5,972 nucleotides of DNA from the NCBI GenBank assembly GCA_945834965.1, contig CAMAHZ010000084.1:1-5972 (forward strand), written 5' to 3'. Shown here piece after piece: positions 1 to 4,961 of this stretch; positions within the stretch are counted from its first letter, which is position 1; each line of letters opens with the position of its first letter. The position numbers were made by a program, and so were the translations under genes. This DNA comes from an uncultured Clostridia bacterium. GTDB lineage: Bacteria; Bacillota; Clostridia; Christensenellales; Borkfalkiaceae. Below the pieces are notes generated by a model. The model was not told where the DNA came from. It did not search any database and saw only the letters and a list, made by a program, of their open reading frames with translations.

Positions 1-433
1 TTGCAACACGCTGACGCTGACCGCCGGAGAGAGCCTTAGGTTTGCGGAGAAGATATTCGGTTATGCCGAGAATTTCAGCCGCATTCGTAACCTTTTCGTA
101 GACGATATCTTCGGGCGTCTTTTTAAGACGAAGGGAGAAAGCTATGTTGTCATAAACGGTCATATGCGGATAGAGTGCGTAGTTTTGGAAAACCATTGCG
201 ATATCTCTGTCCTTAGGCTGCAAATCGTTTACAACTTCTCCGTCGATTTCAACCGTACCTTCGCTTATATCTTCAAGACCCGCAATCATACGGAGCGTAG
301 TAGATTTGCCGCAGCCCGAAGGTCCGACGAAAACGACGAATTCCTTATCTGCAATTTCAAGGTTGAAATCGTGCACTGCGACTACATTTTTATCATAAAT
401 CTTTTTAACGTTAGTTAATTTTACAGTTGCCAT
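1..433 (-). CDS. Sugar ABC transporter ATP-binding protein, MalK/MsmX/UgpC type (5' part only)
   Basis: This is the N-terminal 144 residues of the nucleotide-binding subunit that would hydrolyse ATP on the cytoplasmic side to drive sugar import; the gene runs off the window at position 1. My reading of the minus strand from the ATG at 433 gives a start MATVKLTNVKKIYDKN. Walker A is GPSGCGKST at residues 37-45, the Q-loop glutamine is Q83 in MVFQNYALYPHMTV, and the signature LSGGQRQRVA lies at 135-144. Walker B, the H-loop and the regulatory TOBE-like C-terminal domain, which separates MalK/UgpC/MsmX-type proteins from shorter ATPases, lie outside. The start has an AAGAGGAG ribosome site at 450-443, 9 nt upstream. 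It begins 23 nt after the permease stop, so it is very likely the last known gene of the importer operon. In Bacillus subtilis the corresponding ATPase, MsmX, is shared and encoded elsewhere; here it appears dedicated. The family call is firm; substrate is inferred from context. Confidence 0.95.
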   Translation of the reverse strand, partial: MATVKLTNVKKIYDKNVVAVHDFNLEIADKEFVVFVGPSGCGKSTTLRMIAGLEDISEGTVEIDGEVVNDLQPKDRDIAMVFQNYALYPHMTVYDNIAFSLRLKKTPEDIVYEKVTNAAEILGITEYLLRKPKALSGGQRQRVA

Positions 434-456
434 ATATTTTAACTCCTCTTATAGGC

Positions 457-1359
457 TTAGCCCTTAACGGCGCCGCCCGTAACGCCAGATACGTAATACT
501 TTTGCAGAAGCATAAACAGTATGGTTACGGGAATTGCGACAAGAACGCCGCCTGCGCAGAACATTGTGTATTTATAGCTTATCTGGTCTTGGTTCAGCCA
601 TCTGTACAGACCGACTGCTACGTTCATACCGGCAGGTGTGTTCATTGAAACGTATCTTGCGAATACGAAGTCTGCCCAAGGCGCCATAAACGCCGTCAAT
701 ACAGTGTAGATTATGATGGGCTTTGCAAGCGGCAGAATAATCTTGAAAAGTATCTGCAGACGAGTTGCACCGTCCACCCTTGCAGCTTCGTCAAGCGATT
801 TAGGAATGGTATCGAAGAAGCCCTTGGATACGTAATATCCCATACCAGATGACGCTACGTAAACCAGAATCAAACCGGGAACAGCGTTTTCGTGCGTAAG
901 TCCTATGTCCTTTAAAACTTTATAAAGGATTATCATCGTAATCATTCCAGGGAACATTCCGATTATAAGCATAAAGCGCATTAAGCCCTTTCTGCCTTTG
1001 AACCTGAAACGGGAGAGCGTGTAGCTCATACACAAAACTATTACAGTCTGCAAAACCGCGGAAACAATAGCAATGATAAAGGTATTGAGATACCAATGCC
1101 AGAAATCAGTCTGCGCTAAATTTATATAGTTGTCAAACCCCCACTGATGGGGAACAACATAACCTACCTGCCACGTCGACTCAACCCTGAAGGACTGCAA
1201 TACTATACATACGAAGGGAATAAGCCATATTACGCTCATTATGACGAGAACGATATGAATAACGGTGTTACTTATCGCCCTTTTGGTTTTAAGTCCCATA
1301 TGCTTTTTTAATGATTGTTTTTTTACTTCGGGAGTTTCAACTTGATTATTTTCACTCAT
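457..1359 (-). CDS. ganQ: Carbohydrate ABC transporter permease, MalG/GanQ type
   Basis: This 300-residue inner-membrane protein is the second permease of a CUT1 sugar importer. A hydrophilic, Lys-rich N-terminus (1-27) precedes about six hydrophobic segments, near 29-55, 91-113, 126-147, 158-178, 212-234 and 265-290. The cytoplasmic EAA loop that docks the ATPase is canonical: E191-A-A, then G197, then nine residues, then I207-x-L209-P210. The C-terminus SGVTGGAVKG is typical of the MalG family, and the length matches it. The ATG at 1359 overlaps the TAA of the upstream permease gene by one base, with a GAGGAGG ribosome site inside that gene's last codons, which suggests translational coupling and equal subunit dosage. 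The family is certain. The ganQ symbol is inferred from the adjacent GH53 galactanase; malG or another CUT1 permease is the alternative. Confidence 0.95.
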   Translation of the reverse strand: MSENNQVETPEVKKQSLKKHMGLKTKRAISNTVIHIVLVIMSVIWLIPFVCIVLQSFRVESTWQVGYVVPHQWGFDNYINLAQTDFWHWYLNTFIIAIVSAVLQTVIVLCMSYTLSRFRFKGRKGLMRFMLIIGMFPGMITMIILYKVLKDIGLTHENAVPGLILVYVASSGMGYYVSKGFFDTIPKSLDEAARVDGATRLQILFKIILPLAKPIIIYTVLTAFMAPWADFVFARYVSMNTPAGMNVAVGLYRWLNQDQISYKYTMFCAGGVLVAIPVTILFMLLQKYYVSGVTGGAVKG

Positions 1360-2891
1360 TATTGGAAATCCTCCTCATTTCTTGTAGACGGTAACAGACC
1401 ATATACTATAAGCGAAATTACCGATACAACGGCAAATACCATAATAGCTATAACTGCAGCCATATTGTATTGAGCTTCTGCACCTGTAGTAATTTTGAAT
1501 AGCCACGTTATAAGTAAATCGGTGTGACCTACCGTGCCGCCTGCAGTCGTACCGCTTGTGTTAGTGGGTCCTCCGGCATTTAGCAGATAAATAACGTTAA
1601 AGTTATTCATATTGGATATGAAGCTGGTAAGAAGATACGGTCCTGTTACAAACAGCATATACGGAAGGGTTATCTTGGTGTACTGTTGGAAGGCGTTTGC
1701 ACCGTCTATTCTTGCAGATTCGTATAAATCCTGAGGGATATTCATTAATATACCCGTGGCAATGAGCATCAAATATGGAATACCAATCCATATGTTGATA
1801 ATTATAACCATCGCTCTTGCCCACGTTGGATCCGTCCAGAACGGTAAAGGCTTACTTATCCACCCTAAATCAACCAGCAAACCGTTTATAATACCTTCGT
1901 TTGAGAACATCTTTGAAACGTACAAAAGCGAAATAAACTGCGGTATCGCTATAGTCATTATCAATGCCGTTCTCCAAACTTTTTTAAAGCGAATACCCTT
2001 TTTGTTTATCATCATTGCCACGAACATTCCAAGGAAGTAGTTGGTGAACGTTGCAAAGAATGCCCAAATCAGCGTCCAGGCAAGCACTTCTCCGAACGTT
2101 GCCGCCATCGCGCCGCTGCCTGAGGATATGTTCAGCAGTTTGTTGAAATTATCAAGCCCGACCCACGTGAATAGATTGTTAAAATAGCCGTCGTGCGAGC
2201 CGTCGTAATTGGTGAAAGCAACCAATATCATAAAGACGATAGGCATAACGGTAAATACCATAATGCCCGTCATAGGCAGGGCAAGTAACGTCTTGTGGAA
2301 CTGGTCGTCAATTAAAGAATGAAGGTCGTCCTTACTGCTCTTTAAGGGTTTACCTGTCGCCAAAATCTCTTGGGAAATTCTGTTCTGCTTTACATTTATA
2401 CGCCAAGTATAGATAAAAGCAACAATGAAGAACAGAGATAAAATGCCGTACAAAAGAATCTTGAAAGAATCGTCGTGATATATCGTTACATAGGCATCGT
2501 AAACAGGGTCGTACACGTTAGTTTCAGGACCCTGCTTACCAAGCGAAGGCAACATAGATATCCAATATCCGCCCCAAAGCGACATATAGACTATGAAAAT
2601 GATTTCAAACAACAGAAAGATTGCACCGCGCAGATATTGTTTGCGGGCAAAACTGCCAAATCCCATTATGACGAATGAAACACGGGTTTTATAGTCGCCT
2701 TCTTTAAAAGTTTTGTAGATATCTACAAAATTGTCCTTGACCTTTATGCCGAAATTTTTAAACTTTTTACCTATCGTTTTGCCGAGATTGACAAACCAGG
2801 CAGGTATTCCGATAAAAAAGCAGGCAATTTTGTAGAGAATTTTATGTATTTTAGATAGTTTTAAATATTCTAAATCTGAATACTTAGTCAT
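1359..2891 (-). CDS. ganP: Carbohydrate ABC transporter permease, MalF/GanP type, with long N-terminal extension
   Basis: This 510-residue membrane protein is the first permease of the importer. I take the ATG at 2891 (MTKYSDLEYL) because AAAGGAG lies 6 nt upstream; an in-frame TTG at 2924 would add 11 residues but lies inside a hairpin and its added codons span that ribosome site. Residues 1-75 are Lys-rich and partly amphipathic. About eight hydrophobic segments follow, near 91-110, 146-163, 204-226, 275-298, 311-333, 360-383, 410-430 and 476-500. The EAA loop is canonical: E391-S-A, G397, nine residues, I407-x-L409-P410. Escherichia coli MalF has a similar length, but there the extra size is a large periplasmic loop; here it is the N-terminal extension and first membrane pair. 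The binding-protein gene lies upstream across a hairpin-bearing gap, and the partner permease overlaps downstream. The family is certain; ganP rather than malF is inferred from the GH53 neighbour. Confidence 0.95.
   Translation of the reverse strand: MTKYSDLEYLKLSKIHKILYKIACFFIGIPAWFVNLGKTIGKKFKNFGIKVKDNFVDIYKTFKEGDYKTRVSFVIMGFGSFARKQYLRGAIFLLFEIIFIVYMSLWGGYWISMLPSLGKQGPETNVYDPVYDAYVTIYHDDSFKILLYGILSLFFIVAFIYTWRINVKQNRISQEILATGKPLKSSKDDLHSLIDDQFHKTLLALPMTGIMVFTVMPIVFMILVAFTNYDGSHDGYFNNLFTWVGLDNFNKLLNISSGSGAMAATFGEVLAWTLIWAFFATFTNYFLGMFVAMMINKKGIRFKKVWRTALIMTIAIPQFISLLYVSKMFSNEGIINGLLVDLGWISKPLPFWTDPTWARAMVIIINIWIGIPYLMLIATGILMNIPQDLYESARIDGANAFQQYTKITLPYMLFVTGPYLLTSFISNMNNFNVIYLLNAGGPTNTSGTTAGGTVGHTDLLITWLFKITTGAEAQYNMAAVIAIMVFAVVSVISLIVYGLLPSTRNEEDFQ
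1370..1376 (-). promoter_or_regulatory. Ribosome binding site of the second permease gene, inside the first
   Basis: The minus strand reads GAGGAGG here, 10 nt before the ATG at 1359. The site lies within the codons for the last residues (EEDFQ) of the upstream permease. With the one-base TAATG overlap at 1361-1357 it fixes the start and points to translational coupling of the two permeases. Confidence 0.8.
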
Positions 2892-2897
2892 AAAGTT

Positions 2898-2904
2898 CTC
2901 CTTT
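2898..2904 (-). promoter_or_regulatory. Ribosome binding site deciding the first permease start
   Basis: The minus strand reads AAAGGAG, separated by 6 nt (AACTTT) from the ATG at 2891. No comparable site precedes the upstream in-frame TTG at 2924, so this site decides the start. Confidence 0.85.
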
Positions 2905-2943
2905 ATAAAAGAGGTTGGAGTCAAATTCTCTTTGACTCCAACC
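2905..2943 (-). terminator. Intercistronic hairpin, possible partial terminator or mRNA stabiliser
   Basis: A perfect 13-bp inverted repeat pairs 2913-2925 (GGTTGGAGTCAAA on the plus strand) with 2931-2943 around a 5-nt loop. In the transcript the loop reads GAGAA and the stem is followed by TCTTTTAT, an imperfect U-rich tract ending just before the permease ribosome site. It lies between the binding-protein and permease genes. Such hairpins commonly reduce read-through into permease genes or protect the upstream mRNA end, giving more binding protein than permease. The repeat is seen directly; the role is inferred. The tract is weaker than a full terminator's, and downstream genes have no visible promoter of their own, so leaky termination or processing is more likely than a full stop. 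Confidence 0.65.
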
Positions 2944-2971
2944 CAAACTTTTAATTTAGAATCCGGTTAAG

Positions 2972-2991
2972 CCAAAGCATTAACGCTTTGG
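2972..2991 (-). repeat. Second small inverted repeat in the same intergenic gap
   Basis: CCAAAGC (2972-2978) and GCTTTGG (2985-2991) form a perfect 7-bp stem with a 6-nt loop, about 36 nt after the binding-protein stop. No U-run follows it in the transcript, so it is not a terminator by itself. Together with the stronger hairpin at 2913-2943 it gives the 3' end of the binding-protein message two tandem stems, consistent with a stability element. The function is inference. Confidence 0.5.
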
Positions 2992-3027
2992 AGCAAAACA
3001 TTGAGCTAAACGTTATTGCCTTATCAG

Positions 3028-4590
3028 TTATGCAGCTATAAGTTCAATCGTGCCTACGTCACCTGAAATAGTAAACTGGATGTAATATGTACCGGCAGTC
3101 GTTACCTTAAAGTTGCTGTTACCGTCGCCGTAAGAAACGTCCCAGCTCTTGCCCTGTCTTACCTTGAATTCATCATTTTCCTTGAGGTCATAAGCCACAG
3201 TTGTCTTCCAAACGCCAGTAGAAATTTCGGTCATAGGAAGGTCAACTGTCCAGCCATCTCCGTTAATTGAACCGATAACGGTATAAGCATTCTTTTCCTC
3301 TTCAGACATAGAGAAGATACCGTCGATAGCATTCTTGTAAGTTGTAAGAGCTGACTGTAAACCTTCATCGGTGCCGCCGGAATTCTTTATATCGGTTGCG
3401 ATTGCCTTACCGATATCCCACCAAGAACCATGAATCTGACCCTGTAACTTACCATAGGGAGCCTGAGCAGAAAGAGCTGCAAGTCCGGGATTTGCCTTTA
3501 CGGCGTCACTATTCTGCGCATTCGTATTAGCAGGACCCCAAGAAAGAGTTTCAAATCTCTCAATCTGAGCAGCTTCGCTTGTGAGATACTGTGCAAGTTT
3601 GTGCATTACGGAAGATTTCTTAGCATCGGTCTGGGGCTTTACGCCGAGAAGCTTATAGCCGCGGTAAGAACCGAGATGATAGCTTTTTCCGTCAACTTCG
3701 AATGAAGGAAGTTCAGCTACGCCGAGATTGTCGCCGAGAATACCATAAGCGGTGGTATAATCCCAAGTACCGGAAATTACAACGGCAGACTTAATTGCTG
3801 CTTCAAAGCTTGCAGCCTTTTCGGAGTTGTTGTAGCAAGTTGAATTGAGCAACTTATACATACCCTTTGCCGCTATAAGTCCTTCGGGAGAATTGAACGT
3901 ATCGTTGACATTTGTGAACTTACCGTCTTCTCCAACTACCCATTCTGAATTGCAACCCGTTGCAAAGAAGAATGATGCTGCATACCAAGCAGAACCTTCA
4001 AGAAAGAACGAGAACTGTTTGCCTGCCGCCTCACAATCAGCGATAATTCTTTCAAGGCTTGTAACACTTGATTCACTAACTACGCTCTTATCGTAGTACA
4101 TAAAATAGCCGTTATCTGCCGTAAGAGGATAAGCGTACACGTCATTGCCTATAGATGCTGCGGAAACAGCATATTGGTCGTTTGTATCACGAACAGTCTG
4201 AGCTGCACCAGCACCGAGCTTTGAAAGAGCTTCAGCTTGCTTAAGTCTTGCAAACTGGTCCTGCGCGAAACAATAGAGGTCTGCACCCGTTTCAACGTCT
4301 GCAATCATATCGGTAGCAGCTTCGCCTTCACCCTCGGCAACGACGTTAGCGTTAATAGTAATACCGTCGGTATTAGTTTGATTGTATTTTGCTATTTGCT
4401 GTTGCGTAAGCTCTACCGCTGCTTCTGCAACCCAAATTTTAGCGTCGTAGGTTCCTGCCAAAGGCTTATCACCGCCGCCGCCGCCACCGCCGCCGGGGTT
4501 ATCAGAACCGCCGCAACCTGCAGCAAAGCCTACGCCCATCGTCATTGCCGCTGCAAGAATGCCGGCAAAAATCTTGCTCTTCTTTGTCAT
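3028..4590 (-). CDS. Extracellular solute-binding lipoprotein (MalE/GanS type) with C-terminal carbohydrate-binding-like domain
   Basis: This 520-residue lipoprotein is the substrate receptor of the importer, held on the outer face of the membrane. The N-terminus has KK, a hydrophobic stretch and a lipobox FAAGC with lipidated C26. A Gly-rich linker follows, with eight consecutive Gly at 33-40. Residues 47-427 resemble family 1 solute-binding proteins: ADLYCFAQDQ (103-112), YPLTADNGYFMYYDKS (154-169), SGTWDY (273-278) and the GxxPAN-like WGPANTN (351-357). About 85 further residues (435-520) form a separate beta-rich module with W447, W461 and W483, resembling small starch-binding/SusE-like or E-set beta-sandwiches; most MalE-type receptors lack this. 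The start has GGAGGAG 5 nt upstream. The gene is first in the operon, behind its own promoter and a structured leader. Galactan oligosaccharides are the likely ligand from the GH53 neighbour; maltodextrin is the alternative. Confidence 0.93.
   Translation of the reverse strand: MTKKSKIFAGILAAAMTMGVGFAAGCGGSDNPGGGGGGGGDKPLAGTYDAKIWVAEAAVELTQQQIAKYNQTNTDGITINANVVAEGEGEAATDMIADVETGADLYCFAQDQFARLKQAEALSKLGAGAAQTVRDTNDQYAVSAASIGNDVYAYPLTADNGYFMYYDKSVVSESSVTSLERIIADCEAAGKQFSFFLEGSAWYAASFFFATGCNSEWVVGEDGKFTNVNDTFNSPEGLIAAKGMYKLLNSTCYNNSEKAASFEAAIKSAVVISGTWDYTTAYGILGDNLGVAELPSFEVDGKSYHLGSYRGYKLLGVKPQTDAKKSSVMHKLAQYLTSEAAQIERFETLSWGPANTNAQNSDAVKANPGLAALSAQAPYGKLQGQIHGSWWDIGKAIATDIKNSGGTDEGLQSALTTYKNAIDGIFSMSEEEKNAYTVIGSINGDGWTVDLPMTEISTGVWKTTVAYDLKENDEFKVRQGKSWDVSYGDGNSNFKVTTAGTYYIQFTISGDVGTIELIAA
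3031..3288 (-). other. C-terminal beta-sandwich-like domain of the binding protein
   Basis: This segment encodes residues 435-520. It starts YTVIGSINGDGW, passes through alternating hydrophobic strands such as GVWKTTVAYDL and NDEFKVRQG, and ends TYYIQFTISGDVGTIELIAA. The order of a Gly-Asp-Gly-Trp turn, an EFKVR strand, an SWDVSYGDG loop and a closing TYYIQF strand is the pattern I associate with SusE/SusF-like or pullulanase X25-like starch-binding folds. W447, W461 and W483 could stack on sugar rings. The resemblance is pattern recognition, not a database match. Confidence 0.6.
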
Positions 4591-4625
4591 TTTTTCTCCT
4601 CCAAAAAAATTATTTTTGTTATCAT

Positions 4626-4641
4626 ACCGCTTTTAAGCGGT
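4626..4641 (-). repeat. Leader inverted repeat near the ribosome site
   Basis: ACCGCT (4626-4631) and AGCGGT (4636-4641) form a 6-bp stem with a 4-nt loop, 24 nt upstream of the GGAGGAG ribosome site. Its ACCGC and GCGGT arms match sequences in the 4658-4685 stem, so the two could exchange partners. Confidence 0.5.
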
Positions 4642-4643
4642 TA

Positions 4644-4751
4644 TTACCGATAATGTGTTTGCGGTTTTTGAAAAAAAACCGCAAAGCGCCACGTGGCGCT
4701 TTTTGTAAAATTTTTCAGATTTTTGTGATTTGTTTCATTTTTTGAGTACAT
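4644..4751 (-). CDS. Possible 35-codon leader ORF (weak)
   Basis: An ATG at 4751 opens a frame of 35 codons (MYSKNETNHKNLK... to ...THYR) ending in TAA at 4644, entirely inside the predicted leader and running through the palindrome and the 12-bp stem. The only ribosome-site-like sequence is GAAAGG about 12 nt upstream, which is weak and distant. The peptide is unlike anything I recognise and has no run of one amino acid such as a classical attenuator peptide would show. It may be chance; its position across the hairpins is the sole reason to list it. Confidence 0.15.
   Translation of the reverse strand: MYSKNETNHKNLKNFTKSATWRFAVFFQKPQTHYR
4658..4685 (-). repeat. Perfect 12-bp leader hairpin
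   Basis: TTTGCGGTTTTT (4658-4669 on the plus strand) is exactly complementary to 4674-4685, with a 4-nt loop at 4670-4673. In the transcript the loop is UUUC and the eight-T run at 4678-4671 is used in the 5' arm and loop. It shares three bases with the palindrome at 4683-4702. If this stem forms, the T run is no longer a free terminator tail, which would make the two structures antagonistic. Confidence 0.6.
4671..4702 (-). terminator. Palindromic stem plus T run, candidate leader attenuator
   Basis: AAAGCGCCACGTGGCGCTTT (4683-4702) is a perfect 20-base palindrome centred on ACGT. In operon orientation it is followed by GCGG and then eight T (4678-4671), so it resembles an intrinsic terminator with a 4-nt spacer before the main U tract. 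Read on the plus strand it is followed directly by TTTT, so it could work both ways, but nothing on the plus strand appears to need it. The symmetric DNA could also be a protein operator. It lies about 75-90 nt after the predicted start. Confidence 0.45.
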
Positions 4752-4760
4752 AAAATGAAA
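4733..4760 (-). repeat. First leader inverted repeat with a competing TTTCA arm
   Basis: TTTCATTTT (4733-4741) is complementary to AAAATGAAA (4752-4760), giving a 9-bp AT-rich stem with a 10-nt loop. The TGAAA arm at 4756-4760 also has an inverted partner TTTCA at 4766-4770, giving TGAAA-N5-TTTCA only a few bases downstream of the predicted start. That could be an operator or an alternative pairing. The AT-rich setting makes chance matches more likely. Confidence 0.4.
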
Positions 4761-4781
4761 TAACCTTTCAAATCCTAAATA

Positions 4782-4810
4782 ATTTTAACACAGTAATCTT
4801 TTGTTGTCAA
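4782..4810 (-). promoter_or_regulatory. Sigma-A type promoter of the importer operon
   Basis: On the minus strand TTGACA (4810-4805), a 17-nt spacer and TAAAAT (4787-4782) match the housekeeping consensus at 11 of 12 positions with ideal spacing. A TG one base before the -10 box gives an extended -10 (TGTTAAAAT). Very AT-rich DNA upstream may act as an UP element. Transcription should begin near 4775. It lies after the galactanase terminator and points at the binding-protein gene, so the importer can be transcribed independently. Confidence 0.85.
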
Positions 4811-4907
4811 TAGTGATTTTTTAAAAAAATTATCTAATTTTTATATTTTTATTACCTTTATCAATTTTATATACGGCTGATAAATTTTAAACGGCAAATT
4901 TCAAGGC
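4811..4907. other. AT-rich spacer upstream of the promoter
   Basis: This stretch between the galactanase terminator and the -35 box is almost entirely A and T, with several T and A tracts. I see no gene, RNA gene or convincing operator in it. Curved or UP-element-like DNA supporting the promoter is a reasonable inference. Confidence 0.6.
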
Positions 4908-4941
4908 AAAAAATTAGTGCGGCGGTAAATTACCGCCGCAC
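4908..4941 (-). terminator. Intrinsic terminator of the galactanase gene
   Basis: A perfect 11-bp stem, GTGCGGCGGTA (4917-4927) with its complement at 4931-4941, has a 3-nt loop. In gene orientation it is followed by TAATTTTTT (to 4908). It starts 20 nt after the galactanase stop. The GC-rich stem in AT-rich surroundings plus a U tract is a textbook rho-independent terminator and separates this gene from the importer operon. Confidence 0.92.
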
Positions 4942-4961
4942 CGTGAATGAAGTTTTTTTGA

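Larger units (their letters stand above)
4591..4775 (-). promoter_or_regulatory. Structured 5' leader of the importer operon
   Basis: From the predicted transcription start near 4775 to the ATG at 4590 lie about 185 nt of untranslated leader. In transcript order it holds a 9-bp stem (4760-4733), a 20-nt perfect palindrome (4702-4683), a 12-bp stem (4685-4658) and a 6-bp stem (4641-4626), then the GGAGGAG ribosome site at 4602-4596. The palindrome is followed by TTT-GCGG-eight T, which is terminator-like. The GCGGT and ACCGC blocks recur, so alternative pairings are possible. This is the arrangement of an attenuated leader, but I recognise no known riboswitch or antiterminator-protein target in it. 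Structure is seen; regulation is inferred. Confidence 0.5.

Noticed and set aside
1756..2040. A 94-codon plus-strand frame inside the first permease gene
   Set aside because: It is fully covered by a strongly supported gene on the other strand, and its hydrophobicity reflects the complement of membrane-segment codons.
2892..2924. TTG at 2924 as the start of the MalF-type permease
   Set aside because: It lies within the perfect hairpin, has no ribosome site, and the AAAGGAG site sits inside the added codons with ideal spacing to the ATG at 2891.
2913..2943. TTGACT in the intergenic hairpin as a -35 box for the permeases
   Set aside because: The nearest TATAAA-like hexamer is only about 11 nt away, far too close for a functional promoter.
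4237..4653. A 138-codon plus-strand open frame
   Set aside because: It lies antisense to the start of the binding-protein gene, mirrors its codons, crosses the Gly-tract repeat and has no ribosome site or recognisable protein features.
4683..4710. Terminator for a plus-strand transcript
   Set aside because: The palindrome plus TTTT would suit one, but no plausible plus-strand gene exists anywhere upstream in the window.
4545..4745. A 66-codon plus-strand frame reaching into the leader
   Set aside because: It is antisense to the lipoprotein signal peptide and then low-complexity AT-rich spacer; no supporting signals.
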